Source of the DNA: Sphingobacterium alimentarium
GTDB lineage: Bacteria; Bacteroidota; Bacteroidia; Sphingobacteriales; Sphingobacteriaceae
Reading direction: 5' to 3'
Assembly: GCF_004342685.1 (NCBI RefSeq)
Contig: NZ_SMBZ01000009.1
Location: 1 to 64,000, forward strand
DNA length: 64,000 nt
The notes beneath the pieces were generated by a model, which saw nothing but the letters and a program-made list of their open reading frames with translations, made no database searches and had not been told where the DNA came from. Below are positions 49,370 to 59,954 of this stretch, one piece after another (positions within the stretch are counted from its first letter, which is position 1; each line of letters starts with the position of its first letter). A program made the translations under genes and the position numbers.

Positions 49370-51817
49370 ATGAAAGTTCTAAAATTTGGAGGAACATCTG
49401 TAGGAACAGTTCAAAGTATCAAATCTGTATTGGAAGTTGTAAAAACTTCGTATGACAAGGGAGAAAAACCATTGGTCGTGTTGTCGGCTATGTCTGGTGT
49501 GACCAACTTGCTGACGCAAATGGCCGAAAATGCTGCAGAGCGTGCTTCCTTTGCGGAGGATATACAGTTGCTCGAGGATAAGCATTTTGAAGTGGTGAAG
49601 CAGTTGATAGCGATAAAGTATCAAAATCCTGTATTCACGAAGTTGAAATTGATGCTTAACGAGCTAGAAGAAATCTTGCAGGGTGTATATGCCTTGAAGG
49701 AGCTGAGTCTGCAAAGTAAGGATTTGATTATATCTTTTGGAGAGCGTTTTTCCAATTATATGGTGTCGAAAATCATGGAGCAGTATATTCCCGAATCCAT
49801 TTATCTCGATGCTTCACATTATATTAAAACGGATTCCAATTTTGGAAATGCACATCTGAACGAGCCACTGACTACGCAATTGATTATGTCTTTGACACAT
49901 TCGCATGCGGACAAGTTGATGTTTGTCACTGGATTTATAGGTTCTAATGATGCGGGGAGAATCACCACATTGGGTCGTGGAGGTTCGGATTATACAGCGG
50001 CGATATTTGGCTCCGTGCTCAATGCTTCGGTTATAGAGATCTGGACGGATGTCAATGGGATGCTTACTGCTGACCCACGTATCGTGAAAAAAGCTTTTTC
50101 GTTGCCTATCTTATCTTACACTGAAGCTATGGAATTGTCATATTTCGGGGCTAAAGTCATTTATCCACCGACAATGATTCCGGCATTCTTAAAACGAATT
50201 CCTATTGCTATCCGCAATACTTTCGATCCAGAATTTCCGGGTACTATCATCCAATTTGAATCAGACTGTACCCAGCTACCCATTAAAGGGATATCATCTA
50301 TCTCGGATATTTCGATTATCAATTTGTCGGGATCGGGCATGATTGGTAAATCAGGATTTTCAGGTAGGTTGTTTACGCTATTGGCCCGTGAACAGATCAA
50401 TGTCGTATTAATTACGCAGTCCTCTTCTGAGCACAGTATTACATTCGCAGTCAATCCAAGTGATGCAGAGCGCGCGCTGAAATTGATTTCCGCGGAATTC
50501 GAATTGGAATTGGAAGCCAACAAACTGATAATGCCAGAAGTAGAACAAAATCTTTCGGTATTGGCCATTGTAGGCGAGAATATGAAACGTACGCCAGGTA
50601 TGTCGGGACGTCTATTCGCTGCATTAGGAAGAAATGGTATCAATGTCCGTGCGATAGCGCAGGGTTCTTCGGAATTTAATATTTCGGTTATCATTTCGAA
50701 AGAAGACCTGTCGAAAGCTTTGAATGCGGTGCATGATGCTTTCTTCGCTGAATTAAAGAAAACATTGCATGTCTTTAATTTAGGTACAGGTAATATCGGT
50801 TCTACTCTATTCAGACAACTTGCCGAGCAACACGACTTTTTGCTGGAGAATAATGATATTGAAATCCAAGTGGTCGGCATTGCTAATTCCCGTAAAATGC
50901 TGTTTGACGAAAACGGTATAGACTTACAGAGCTGGCAGAAGAAATTGGATGGGGATGGACAGATTGCGGATTTAGCAAGTTTCATTGATAAAATGAAAGG
51001 AATGAATCTGCCAAACTGTGTGTTCATCGATAATACAGCGAGTAAATTGCCGTCCACATATTATGAAGATATTTTTAAATCCAATATATCTATTGTAACC
51101 TGTAATAAAATTGCCAACAGCGGGTCATACGCCAACTACAAGTTATTGCGCGATACCGCGCGCAGCCATGGCGTCGACTTCTTTTATGAGACGAATGTGG
51201 GCGCAGGTCTGCCTATCGTTCGGGTGTTGCGGGATTTGATGCTTAGTGGAGACCGCATTTTAAAAATCGAAGCCATATTATCGGGCACGATTTCTTATAT
51301 ATTCAACAATTTTGTGGGGGATGCTTCCTTTTATGATGTGGTCAAAAATGCGCAAGCATTAGGCTATACCGAGCCCGATCCACGCGACGATCTAGGAGGA
51401 GTAGATTTTATGCGCAAGATGCTTATATTGGCTCGTGATGCAGGACACGAAATCGAGGCTTCAGACGTCGATTTGGGTGCCATACTTCCGGAATCGTGCT
51501 TGAGTGCCACCTCTGTAGATGAGTTTTATACAGAACTATTGAAAGCTGACCAATATTTTAACACTCTTAAAGAGAAAGCTGCTGCAGAAAACAAAGTCAT
51601 CCGCTATATCGGTAAGTTGGAAGATGGTAAGGTTTCTATCTCCATGCAAATGGTGGATGAGAAGCACCCGTTCTATGCGCTATCAGGTAGTGATAATATT
51701 ATTTCCTTTACGACGGAGCGTTACAAAGAGCGTCCGCTAGTCGTGAAGGGGCCAGGGGCAGGCGCGGAAGTAACAGCAGGAGGTGTGTTTGCGGATTTAG
51801 TCAATGTGGGAGCTTAA
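49370..51817 (+). CDS. thrA: Bifunctional aspartokinase / homoserine dehydrogenase
   Basis: 815 residues. Kinase domain first: MKVLKFGGTSVGTVQSIK, SFGERFSNYMVS, TLGRGGSDYTAAIFG; then two ACT domains (SISDISIINLSGSGMIGKSGF, and LSVLAIVGENMKRTPGMSGRLF) for allosteric control by threonine; then homoserine dehydrogenase with HVFNLGTGNIGSTLF (NAD(P) fold) and ALGYTEPDPRDDLGGVDFMRK. It catalyses the first and third steps from Asp to Thr. First gene of the thr operon behind the attenuator. Confidence 0.97.
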   Translation: MKVLKFGGTSVGTVQSIKSVLEVVKTSYDKGEKPLVVLSAMSGVTNLLTQMAENAAERASFAEDIQLLEDKHFEVVKQLIAIKYQNPVFTKLKLMLNELEEILQGVYALKELSLQSKDLIISFGERFSNYMVSKIMEQYIPESIYLDASHYIKTDSNFGNAHLNEPLTTQLIMSLTHSHADKLMFVTGFIGSNDAGRITTLGRGGSDYTAAIFGSVLNASVIEIWTDVNGMLTADPRIVKKAFSLPILSYTEAMELSYFGAKVIYPPTMIPAFLKRIPIAIRNTFDPEFPGTIIQFESDCTQLPIKGISSISDISIINLSGSGMIGKSGFSGRLFTLLAREQINVVLITQSSSEHSITFAVNPSDAERALKLISAEFELELEANKLIMPEVEQNLSVLAIVGENMKRTPGMSGRLFAALGRNGINVRAIAQGSSEFNISVIISKEDLSKALNAVHDAFFAELKKTLHVFNLGTGNIGSTLFRQLAEQHDFLLENNDIEIQVVGIANSRKMLFDENGIDLQSWQKKLDGDGQIADLASFIDKMKGMNLPNCVFIDNTASKLPSTYYEDIFKSNISIVTCNKIANSGSYANYKLLRDTARSHGVDFFYETNVGAGLPIVRVLRDLMLSGDRILKIEAILSGTISYIFNNFVGDASFYDVVKNAQALGYTEPDPRDDLGGVDFMRKMLILARDAGHEIEASDVDLGAILPESCLSATSVDEFYTELLKADQYFNTLKEKAAAENKVIRYIGKLEDGKVSISMQMVDEKHPFYALSGSDNIISFTTERYKERPLVVKGPGAGAEVTAGGVFADLVNVGA

Positions 51818-51846
51818 TAGATTAATGGAATATTTAAAAGGATCAT

Positions 51847-52845
51847 ATGCCCAGTTATCAAAATAAACTACGAGACAAGAAAATAGATTTCGACCGTATC
51901 CTGGATAAAGTTCGCGTATTCGCTCCAGCCACTGTTGCTAATATGATATGTGGATTCGATATTTTGGGATTTGCGGTGAATGAGCCGGGTGATGAGGTCA
52001 AGATGTACCGATCGGAGGAGAAGGGTGTTCGTATTCGCTCTATCGAAGGTGATGGCGGTCGTTTGCCTTTAGATCCGGATCGAAATACGGTCAGTGCCTG
52101 CGTCAAGATGTTGCTCAGCGATTTAGGAATTTTAGCGGATATTGGTGTAGAAATAGAGCTCATCAAACATATGCCCATCGGTTCGGGCTTAGGGTCGAGT
52201 TCCGCAAGTACGGTGGCTGGACTCTACGCGATCAATAGTTTGCTGGGTAATCCCTTGCATAAAGACGAATTGATGCCCTATTGTGTAGAAGGCGAAAGAT
52301 TGGCTTGTGGACATGGGCATGCAGATAATGTGGCTCCCGCTTTGATGGGAGGAATAACGTTGGTGCGAGGAGGTTCAGATTTGGACATTGTCAAAATTCC
52401 GGTGCCGCAAGACCTGTATGCAGGCATTGTGTTTCCACAAGTAGATGTACCTACACGTGATGCGCGTCAATTGATCAAAGAGAAAATTTTGCTCAAAGAT
52501 GCGGTGACGCAATGGGGGAATATTGCCGGGCTTGTTGCGGGTTTATTTCAGTCTGACTATGGATTGATCAGCAGAAGCATGCAAGATGTGATTATCGAAC
52601 CTTCACGTGCGATTCTTATTCCAGAGTTTTATACGATGAAGGAGATCGCACTGACGCATGGTGCATTGAGTTTTGGTATTTCGGGTTCAGGTCCTTCTGT
52701 CGTAGCCATGTCCCAAGGACCAGAAGCTGCTGAAGTGGTGACCGCTAAAATCCAGGCTCATCTTTCTGAAAAGGGAATAGAAAGTTTTAAATATGTATCT
52801 GCCGTCAATGTTGAAGGCCCTAAGGTATTACCATTTACGAATTAA
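51847..52845 (+). CDS. thrB: Homoserine kinase
   Basis: 332 residues, GHMP family. N-terminal RVFAPATVANMICGFDILGFAV, the ATP-binding loop IGSGLGSSSASTVAGLYA, and C-terminal GALSFGISGSGPSVVAM. A 20-residue N-terminal extension (YQNKLRDKKIDFDRI) precedes the conserved start, and is probably genuine since the ATG is well placed 29 nt after thrA. Confidence 0.96.
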   Translation: MPSYQNKLRDKKIDFDRILDKVRVFAPATVANMICGFDILGFAVNEPGDEVKMYRSEEKGVRIRSIEGDGGRLPLDPDRNTVSACVKMLLSDLGILADIGVEIELIKHMPIGSGLGSSSASTVAGLYAINSLLGNPLHKDELMPYCVEGERLACGHGHADNVAPALMGGITLVRGGSDLDIVKIPVPQDLYAGIVFPQVDVPTRDARQLIKEKILLKDAVTQWGNIAGLVAGLFQSDYGLISRSMQDVIIEPSRAILIPEFYTMKEIALTHGALSFGISGSGPSVVAMSQGPEAAEVVTAKIQAHLSEKGIESFKYVSAVNVEGPKVLPFTN

Positions 52846-52851
52846 TAAGCA

Positions 52852-54159
52852 ATGAGATTATATAGTACAAATAATAAAGATTTAAGCGTTTCCTTTCAGG
52901 AAGCGGTATTCAATTCCTTGCCTCAGGACAAAGGATTATATATGCCCGAGCATATTCCTGCATTGGATCCATTATTCATACGGAATATCCAGCAATATTC
53001 CCTCCAAGAAATCGCGCTGACTGTTGCAACGGCATTGATAGGTGACGATATTCCAAAAGCAGATTTGAAAAAAATCATAGATGATGCAATAAATTTTGAT
53101 GCGCCTGTCAAATTTTTGGATTCCAAAACGGCTGTTCTGGAACTGTTTCATGGGCCTTCCTACGCATTCAAGGATTTTGGTGCGCGATTCATGAGTCGTG
53201 TGATGGGGTATTTCTCACAAGAAGATGACAAACTATTGGACGTATTAGTGGCTACCTCAGGAGATACAGGTGGAGCTGTGGCGTTAGGATTTTTAGGCGT
53301 AGAAGGCACACGTGTTACGATTCTGTACCCTAAAGGCAAAGTATCCAAAGTGCAAGAGGAGCAATTGACAACAAACGGTCAGAATATTCGTGCTTTGGAA
53401 GTAGACGGGACTTTTGATGACTGTCAAGCATTGGTCAAACAAGCTTTTAATGACACAGCGTTGAATCAAGAACTTCGATTAACTTCCGCCAATTCCATCA
53501 ATATTGCGCGTCTGATTCCGCAGACATTTTATTATTTCTGGGCATATGCACAATTGAAGTCACAAGGCGTCAATGAGGTGCTATTCAGCGTGCCAAGTGG
53601 CAATTTTGGAAATATTGGTGCTGGACTGTTAGCGTATAAGATGGGCTTGCCAGTGAAGCATTTTGTCGCGGGTACCAATGTGAATGATACCGTTCCTCGC
53701 TTCCTGACTTCCGGATCCTACGATCCGAAGCCCTCCGTACAAACATTAGCAAATGCTATGGATGTAGGTAATCCAAGCAATTGGGTGCGCATTCAAGATT
53801 TATTTGATTACGATCTGGAGAAGTTGCGTCAGACCATTACTTCCTACACCTACGATGATCAAGAGACACTTGTGGCAATGCGGGATATTTTTGAACAATA
53901 TAATTATGTGGCTTGTCCGCATACAGCTATTGCTTATTTAGCGGCTAAATCTTACCAAGATACTAACCCTGGTGAGTATGCCTCCATATTTTTGTCAACG
54001 GCACATCCATGTAAATTTCCCGAAGGCATAGATGCGGATATTTTCTCCGCAGTGCAATATCCTGAAGGAGCTGAACTGTTGGCAGACAAGCCAAAATTGG
54101 CGGAATCACTAGCCGTTAACTATGATGATTTTAAAGACTATTTGTTGAAAAATAAATAG
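52852..54159 (+). CDS. thrC: Threonine synthase
   Basis: 435 residues, PLP-dependent. The PLP lysine is in FHGPSYAFKDFGARFMSR, followed by VATSGDTGGAVALGFLG and SVPSGNFGNIGAGLLAYKMG. Converts O-phosphohomoserine to threonine. It starts 6 nt after thrB; the operon ends at a strong terminator. Confidence 0.97.
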   Translation: MRLYSTNNKDLSVSFQEAVFNSLPQDKGLYMPEHIPALDPLFIRNIQQYSLQEIALTVATALIGDDIPKADLKKIIDDAINFDAPVKFLDSKTAVLELFHGPSYAFKDFGARFMSRVMGYFSQEDDKLLDVLVATSGDTGGAVALGFLGVEGTRVTILYPKGKVSKVQEEQLTTNGQNIRALEVDGTFDDCQALVKQAFNDTALNQELRLTSANSINIARLIPQTFYYFWAYAQLKSQGVNEVLFSVPSGNFGNIGAGLLAYKMGLPVKHFVAGTNVNDTVPRFLTSGSYDPKPSVQTLANAMDVGNPSNWVRIQDLFDYDLEKLRQTITSYTYDDQETLVAMRDIFEQYNYVACPHTAIAYLAAKSYQDTNPGEYASIFLSTAHPCKFPEGIDADIFSAVQYPEGAELLADKPKLAESLAVNYDDFKDYLLKNK

Positions 54160-54168
54160 GAAAGTGAT

Positions 54169-54202
54169 AAAAGGATTTTCTGTAGCCACAGAAAATCCTT
54201 TT
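54169..54202 (+). terminator. Terminator of the thr operon
   Basis: 15-bp perfect stem AAAAGGATTTTCTGT / ACAGAAAATCCTTTT with loop AGCC. Confidence 0.92.
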
Positions 54203-54275
54203 ACTGTTATTTTTTTAAACTTCTAATTAATAAAACTTTATATTAGAGGTTGATAATACTACCAATAAAGCTTAT

Positions 54276-57200
54276 ATGAAAATTAACCAATTTATCAAAA
54301 GATATGGAGGATGTGTGCCCTATAAAGGCGAGATACCGATAGGTATTATGCTGTGTGGACTTCTGCTGTCTCCTTCTTTTTCGGTATTCGCGAAGACCAA
54401 CAGTTTGAATGTTTCGTCATCCACTAGTCGAACCGTTTTCGTGCAGCAGGCACAAAGTTCTTTTTCGGGAAGAGTAGTTGACGCAGCCGGAAATCCCATA
54501 CCTGGTGTATCTATTGCCATCAAAGGTAAAAGCACCAAAACATTAACCTCATCCAATGGACAGTTTACAATAGAAGCCAATGTCGGTGATGAAATTGAGG
54601 TTAAACATTTGGCCTATCAATCAAAAATTATTACACTCGGCGGAGATCGCAACGTGACCATTACGCTCGATGACTTAAATACGGCGATAGAAGAGGTGAC
54701 CATAACAGGCTATACCAATTATTCAAAAGGCAAAAGTCCGAGTTCGTCCTCTATAGTGCGTGCTGAAGATATCAATCAGGTGCCTATGAGTTCGTTGGAT
54801 CAGATTCTCCAAGGGAAGGTTCCGGGAATGAGTGTGATTTCTAGCTCCGGTCAGCCTGGGCAAAGCGCTGCTGTAGTCATCCGTGGTATTGGCTCAATTA
54901 GTGGTTCCAATACTCCTTTATACGTTATGGATGGTATACCCATTGAAGGGGGCTATTTTCAGACGATAAATCCTCAAGATATAGAATCCGTGAATGTGCT
55001 GAAAGATGCTTCAGCTAAAGCCTTATATGGTTCGAGAGGTTCGAACGGGGTCATATTGATTACGACAAAAAAAGGGAAGCAAGGTCGATTGGCTGTCAAT
55101 TATTCATCGCAATATGGTACTTCAACGCTGACAAGACCGAATTTTGAAATGATGGATGGCCGAGAACGCTTGCGTTTTGAGGAGGAAATTGGGTTAGAAA
55201 CAGGTAAAGACATCGGTCCGGGCTGGCGTTATTCCTCCCGTAATCCGTTCTATAATACACAGGATGCTGCATGGCAGCAAAATGCAAATCAACTATTAGA
55301 CAGTCTTCGTAGTATCAATACCGATTGGAGAGATCTATTTTTCCAGAATGCTAACTTCATGGAACAGCAGGTAAACCTGAGCGGAGGAAATGAAAATGTA
55401 CAAACGTACAATGCATTAAGTTATTGGAAAGAAGACGGTATCGTGCGGGAGACTGGGATGGAGCGCTATACACTTCGTAGCAATACGAACATAAAATATG
55501 GAAAATTCACCGCCGGGGTAAACCTGAATTTAGGTTATTCGAACTCTAGATTTACCTATAATGAGGGAGGTACTAGCGTAGGTACCCCGATGGCTTCTGT
55601 CTATTATGGACTGCCTTATGAATATCCATATACGCCGGATGGGGCTTTTCATGCTACCAACGAGGATGTATCATTTCTGGATACGCGGGAAGGAAGTAGA
55701 GGTTTGGACGTGCTTTTCGGAACATCTGACAAAACTGAACAGGTAAAAACCATTGTGGGCTTTAATATGGGTTATGAGATATCGCCTGAATGGAGTGTGA
55801 GCACGCGTGCTGGTGTTGATTTTCGTCACTCTGCCGATCAGGTATTTATCAATCCATTATCCTATATTGGCAGTCGCCAATCCGGACAGAAAGGATCTTT
55901 TGGCGAAGGATATAGACGTAATGTGAATTTCGTGTCTACCACAGGAATTACATACAAGAAAAAGCTTGATGCACATGAATTTGAGATTTCTGGTTTTTTC
56001 GAGTATTTATTTGACAATTACCGCGCATTTAGCTACCGCGGCTACGGCTTAGATGATCGATTGCCGGAAACTCCTGCTGGAATCACGGTGAGCGAAACAT
56101 TTCTTCCTTCGCTAAGTGGAAGTCGGTCGGCTAGTGCGATGATGTCGTACATCGGTGCAGCGCGTTATACGTATGCGGATAAATATACTTTTACAAGCAG
56201 TTACCGCTATGATGGTGCATCCTTATCATCGGTGCCTGACAAGAACCGTTGGCATGGATTCTATTCTTTGGGAGCTATGTGGGATGTGAAGCAAGAAGAA
56301 TTTTTGCAAGCATCGGATCTTATCGCAGACTTACGCATCCGCGCTAGTTTTGGACAGACGGCGAGTCCTTTTGGAAGCAGTTTTGCCTATTTGCCGACCT
56401 ATGGTGTGAACACGAGTTATGGTGGTCAGCAAGGTATTCGTCCAAATAATATTGGTAATCCGGATTTTGATTGGGAATATGTGGATGAATTCAATACGGG
56501 ATTTGATTTGTCCCTATTGCCAAGCCGCAGAATTAACATCGAGTTTGATTGGTACAATCGTATTACCAAAAATATGTTTATCGACCAACCATTGTCTGCT
56601 ACTTCCGGAGCTTCGTCGGCATTGCTAAGTACAGGTAAGATGCGTAACAGAGGTATTGAACTAAAGGTCAGTGCAGATATTATCAAAAATGACCAGTTAA
56701 CTTGGAACGTGAGTATCAACGGCGGATATAATAGCAATACGATATTGCGCGTTACAGACATTACAGACGAATTGCCGGATGGCGATACGCGTATCATCAA
56801 GGTTGGATTACCGTATGGAACTTATTTTGCGCCAAGATGGGCGGGTGTAAATCCAGAAAATGGAGAAGCACAATATTATAATGCTGATGGAACCATCGTG
56901 AATGTATACAATGAAGAGGATCAAGCCGTGCCATTAGATGCCAGCCTCTATCCAAAGCTGACTGGAGGTATTTCAACTTCCTTGAGTTGGAAAGAGTTGA
57001 CATTAAGCGGATTGCTTTCTTTTGTTTCTGACGTGCAGCGCTGGAACAATATTGATTTTTACAATGAAAATCAAGCGTATATGACGAGTAATCAAAGTAA
57101 ACGTATGTTGTACGACAGATGGAAGAAACCAGGTGATATAGTGGATCTGCAACGGATAGATATTCCGCGGAATTTTACTTCCAAAGATATTCAAGATGCG

Positions 57201-57419
57201 GCATTTATGCGGTTGAGGAATGTTAAGTTAGCTTATAAAGTTCCGGTACACTTGCTTAACCAGAAATTTTTGAAATCCGTATCTGTGTTTGCGCAGGGTG
57301 AGAATCTCATTACGTGGACCACATGGAGAGGTTTAGATCCTGAAAATAACCGCCAGTATGGTCGCTTCGAATATCCGAATGCTCGAAAATATACGGCTGG
57401 AATTAATGTTAATTTTTAA
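54276..57419 (+). CDS. SusC/RagA-type TonB-dependent receptor (predicted cyanophycin fragments)
   Basis: 1047 residues, with a signal peptide (GIMLCGLLLSPSFSVFA), a carboxypeptidase-like regulatory domain (FSGRVVDAAGNPIPGVSIAIKGKSTKTLT, about 65-150), a plug (MSSLDQILQGKVPGMSV, VVIRGIGSISGSNTPLYVMDGIP, ALYGSRGSNGVILITTKKGK) and a beta-barrel. SusC proteins import polymer fragments across the outer membrane with their SusD lid. Here the partners are peptidases, so the cargo is probably peptide. No sigma/anti-sigma pair or hybrid sensor adjoins. A TATATTAG element (54239-54246) lies upstream. Confidence 0.93.
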   Translation: MKINQFIKRYGGCVPYKGEIPIGIMLCGLLLSPSFSVFAKTNSLNVSSSTSRTVFVQQAQSSFSGRVVDAAGNPIPGVSIAIKGKSTKTLTSSNGQFTIEANVGDEIEVKHLAYQSKIITLGGDRNVTITLDDLNTAIEEVTITGYTNYSKGKSPSSSSIVRAEDINQVPMSSLDQILQGKVPGMSVISSSGQPGQSAAVVIRGIGSISGSNTPLYVMDGIPIEGGYFQTINPQDIESVNVLKDASAKALYGSRGSNGVILITTKKGKQGRLAVNYSSQYGTSTLTRPNFEMMDGRERLRFEEEIGLETGKDIGPGWRYSSRNPFYNTQDAAWQQNANQLLDSLRSINTDWRDLFFQNANFMEQQVNLSGGNENVQTYNALSYWKEDGIVRETGMERYTLRSNTNIKYGKFTAGVNLNLGYSNSRFTYNEGGTSVGTPMASVYYGLPYEYPYTPDGAFHATNEDVSFLDTREGSRGLDVLFGTSDKTEQVKTIVGFNMGYEISPEWSVSTRAGVDFRHSADQVFINPLSYIGSRQSGQKGSFGEGYRRNVNFVSTTGITYKKKLDAHEFEISGFFEYLFDNYRAFSYRGYGLDDRLPETPAGITVSETFLPSLSGSRSASAMMSYIGAARYTYADKYTFTSSYRYDGASLSSVPDKNRWHGFYSLGAMWDVKQEEFLQASDLIADLRIRASFGQTASPFGSSFAYLPTYGVNTSYGGQQGIRPNNIGNPDFDWEYVDEFNTGFDLSLLPSRRINIEFDWYNRITKNMFIDQPLSATSGASSALLSTGKMRNRGIELKVSADIIKNDQLTWNVSINGGYNSNTILRVTDITDELPDGDTRIIKVGLPYGTYFAPRWAGVNPENGEAQYYNADGTIVNVYNEEDQAVPLDASLYPKLTGGISTSLSWKELTLSGLLSFVSDVQRWNNIDFYNENQAYMTSNQSKRMLYDRWKKPGDIVDLQRIDIPRNFTSKDIQDAAFMRLRNVKLAYKVPVHLLNQKFLKSVSVFAQGENLITWTTWRGLDPENNRQYGRFEYPNARKYTAGINVNF

Positions 57420-57454
57420 CAGCATGAATTGCTCAACTTTAATGAATTGAACGT

Positions 57455-58879
57455 ATGATTAGTGTCAATAAGAATATATTAATTGCATTTTCTATTGTAG
57501 GGCTGGTATTACAGTCCTGTAATAAGTTGAACCTTGCGCCTACGGATTCTATCGATCCCAGCAAGGCTTTCCGAAATTTAGAAGATGTCAATATGGGTGT
57601 GCTAGGTGCGTATGCGCCATTGTCCACCTCCCTGATAGAGGCTGCGGCCATCGTATCGGACGAAGTACTTTTACCTACAGAAAACACGGTGTCTAATACT
57701 GCTTTGCACCGATGGATGTACAACTCAAGCTACGGCTCGGTTACATCGGCGTGGAATGAATACTATGTCGTGATTGATCGTGTAAATCACGTATTGGAAG
57801 CACTTCCGAATATACAGGTCAGTGGCGATAGCAAAACCTTAAAAAATCAGTATCAAGCCGAACTCTTAGCATTGAGGGCGTATAGCCATTTCGAATTATT
57901 ACGTGGCTACGCTTCTTCATACGACGGTGACGGAATGGGCGTGCCGTATATGAAGGAGAGAGCTTTAAGCTATCCTGCTCGTCCTACCGTGGAGTCGAAC
58001 TACGCGGATATTAACGCAGACTTATTAGCCGCTAAAGAACTGATGCCTAACAATTTCACCGAGAATATCCGCATCACTAAAGCCGCTATCGCAGGAATCC
58101 AAGCACGCGTCGCCTTGTATGCTAAAAATTGGAATGATGCCATCAAATATGCAACGGAGGTCATTCAGGCTGAGCCTTTAGCTCCAAAAAATGATTTCCC
58201 AAAAATATGGGTAGACAATAGTGATTCGGAAGTAGTGTGGAAATTAGCCCGTGTGATCGGCGATTCGCGATTAGGCGCAGCGTTCTACCGTGAAGCCGGA
58301 GGAATAGTTTTGTATGCACCATCCTCCAAAATGATAAATCTGTTTAATAAAGCGGACGATATACGTTATACCGCTTATATAAAAGACGATCCTTCGCGAG
58401 TAGGGCCGCCGCCAAGCATCAAATCTCAATATCTGGTGAAAAAATATGTAGGTGGTAATAGCAGCTATCCAGGGCTGACTTCAGTCAAGCTGTTCCGGAC
58501 GGGCGAAATGTATCTGATTAGAGCCGAAGCGGAAGCAGAGTCGAATGGTGCTACGGGATTAACCAATGCCGCTAGTGATTTGAATGCGTTGCGTAGCGCA
58601 CGTATCCATAACTATGCAGCTCAACCTTTTGCCTCGAAGCAAGTTTTGTTGGAGAATATTTACAATGAGCGATTCAAAGAGTTGGCTTTTGAAGGCCATC
58701 GGTTTTATGACCTCAAACGTCGCAAAGTAGCGGTGGAAAGATTAAGTCAAGACGCGGCAAATACTTCGGGTGCGGTAAAATTAGAACCTACCGTAGCACA
58801 ATATTGCTTCCCAATTCCAGCAGACGAGATGGCGGTCAACAAGAATATGACACAGAATCCTAAATATGGTAACGACTAA
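57455..58879 (+). CDS. SusD/RagB-family lipoprotein
   Basis: 474 residues with lipobox GLVLQSCNKLN (Cys22). The family layout is intact: helical TPR-like part (LEDVNMGVLGAYAPLS, ELLALRAYSHFELLRGYAS), then a C-terminal region with NALRSARIHNY and NERFKELAFEGHRFYDLKR, the RagB signature. It forms the surface lid over the SusC barrel and binds the polymer or its fragments. It follows susC by 35 nt. Confidence 0.95.
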   Translation: MISVNKNILIAFSIVGLVLQSCNKLNLAPTDSIDPSKAFRNLEDVNMGVLGAYAPLSTSLIEAAAIVSDEVLLPTENTVSNTALHRWMYNSSYGSVTSAWNEYYVVIDRVNHVLEALPNIQVSGDSKTLKNQYQAELLALRAYSHFELLRGYASSYDGDGMGVPYMKERALSYPARPTVESNYADINADLLAAKELMPNNFTENIRITKAAIAGIQARVALYAKNWNDAIKYATEVIQAEPLAPKNDFPKIWVDNSDSEVVWKLARVIGDSRLGAAFYREAGGIVLYAPSSKMINLFNKADDIRYTAYIKDDPSRVGPPPSIKSQYLVKKYVGGNSSYPGLTSVKLFRTGEMYLIRAEAEAESNGATGLTNAASDLNALRSARIHNYAAQPFASKQVLLENIYNERFKELAFEGHRFYDLKRRKVAVERLSQDAANTSGAVKLEPTVAQYCFPIPADEMAVNKNMTQNPKYGND

Positions 58880-58884
58880 ACCCG

Positions 58885-59937
58885 ATGAGTATGAGATTAT
58901 TTTGGCTTATAGGGGCACTATTGATAATAAGTTGTAGCAAAGACAACAGCAAAAACCCATTTGACCCAAGCGCACCCAAACCTGTTAATACAGCTACTAG
59001 GCCGTCATCAATCGGTATATTAGGCGACACGACAGATGTGAAGCCCGCCACTAAGGCGGGGCTTGTGATAATGGGTGGTGGTACGGATGTAGATGCTGCT
59101 TTTCAGTGGATGATCAATAGAAGCGGAGGTGGTGATGTGGTCATCATCCGTGCTTCGGGGACAGATGCGTACAATGCCTATGTAAATAAGTTGGGAAAAG
59201 TAAACTCCGTGGAAACGTTAAAAATCGACTCCCGCAAATTGGCGGATGATGAGCGTGTGGCACGTATTATCCGGAATGCCGAAATGTTGTTTATTGCGGG
59301 CGGCGATCAAGCGGATTACGTAGGATATTGGAAAGACACCAAGACGATGCAAGCGATCAACTACCTTTTGACGGAGAAAAAAGTCCCTGTTGGAGGTACC
59401 AGTGCTGGCGCGGCTATTCTGGGTAACTATTATTTCGGAGCGGAGCGCGGAGGGCTAGATTCGGATGAAGCATTGACCAATCCGTATCATACGAAGGTTG
59501 TGATAGGCCGTGAGGATTTTCTCAAAGCACCTTTTATGTCCAATATCTTCACAGATCAGCATTTCAGTGAGCGCAATCGACAAGGTCGTTTGTCGGTTTT
59601 CATGGCTAGGCTGATGAAAGATTGGGGTAAAACAGCTTATGGGATAGCGGTAGATGAACGTACAGCGGTGTGCGTCGATGAGACCGGTAATGCAGAAGTG
59701 GTCGGAGCGAAAAATGCGTATTTTGTTAAATCCGACAATACCAAGCAACCCGAAATTATCAATACAGGAACTCCCTTGACCTGGAATCACGCAGGCAAGG
59801 CTTTGACTGTCTATGCATTGTCACCGACGTTAGAAAAAAATAAGTTTAATCTAACCAATTTTTCTCCACAGAATTCTAGTGGAGTAGATAGTTATTGGTG
59901 GGCTATTGTGGCCGGAAGCTGGCAGATTGTACGTTAA
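58885..59937 (+). CDS. Cyanophycinase (S51 peptidase), lipoprotein
   Basis: 350 residues; lipoprotein with LLIISCSKD (Cys17) and a Pro/Asn-rich linker, so probably on the outer face. Peptidase S51 core: GLVIMGGGTDVDAAFQWM, the nucleophile elbow VGGTSAGAAILG (Ser173), the FTDQHFSERNRQGRLSVFM helix with the His, and GIAVDERTAVCVDETG. Cyanophycinases cut cyanophycin (poly-Asp backbone with Arg side chains) into beta-Asp-Arg dipeptides. Start could be the ATG at 58891. A second S51 protein lies two genes on. Confidence 0.9.
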   Translation: MSMRLFWLIGALLIISCSKDNSKNPFDPSAPKPVNTATRPSSIGILGDTTDVKPATKAGLVIMGGGTDVDAAFQWMINRSGGGDVVIIRASGTDAYNAYVNKLGKVNSVETLKIDSRKLADDERVARIIRNAEMLFIAGGDQADYVGYWKDTKTMQAINYLLTEKKVPVGGTSAGAAILGNYYFGAERGGLDSDEALTNPYHTKVVIGREDFLKAPFMSNIFTDQHFSERNRQGRLSVFMARLMKDWGKTAYGIAVDERTAVCVDETGNAEVVGAKNAYFVKSDNTKQPEIINTGTPLTWNHAGKALTVYALSPTLEKNKFNLTNFSPQNSSGVDSYWWAIVAGSWQIVR

Positions 59938-59954
59938 ATTAAAACAGTTATCGA

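Noticed and set aside
50161-51057. 298-codon open frame on the minus strand inside thrA
   Set aside because: Its sequence is an antisense shadow of the aspartokinase/homoserine dehydrogenase; no motif or neighbour supports it.
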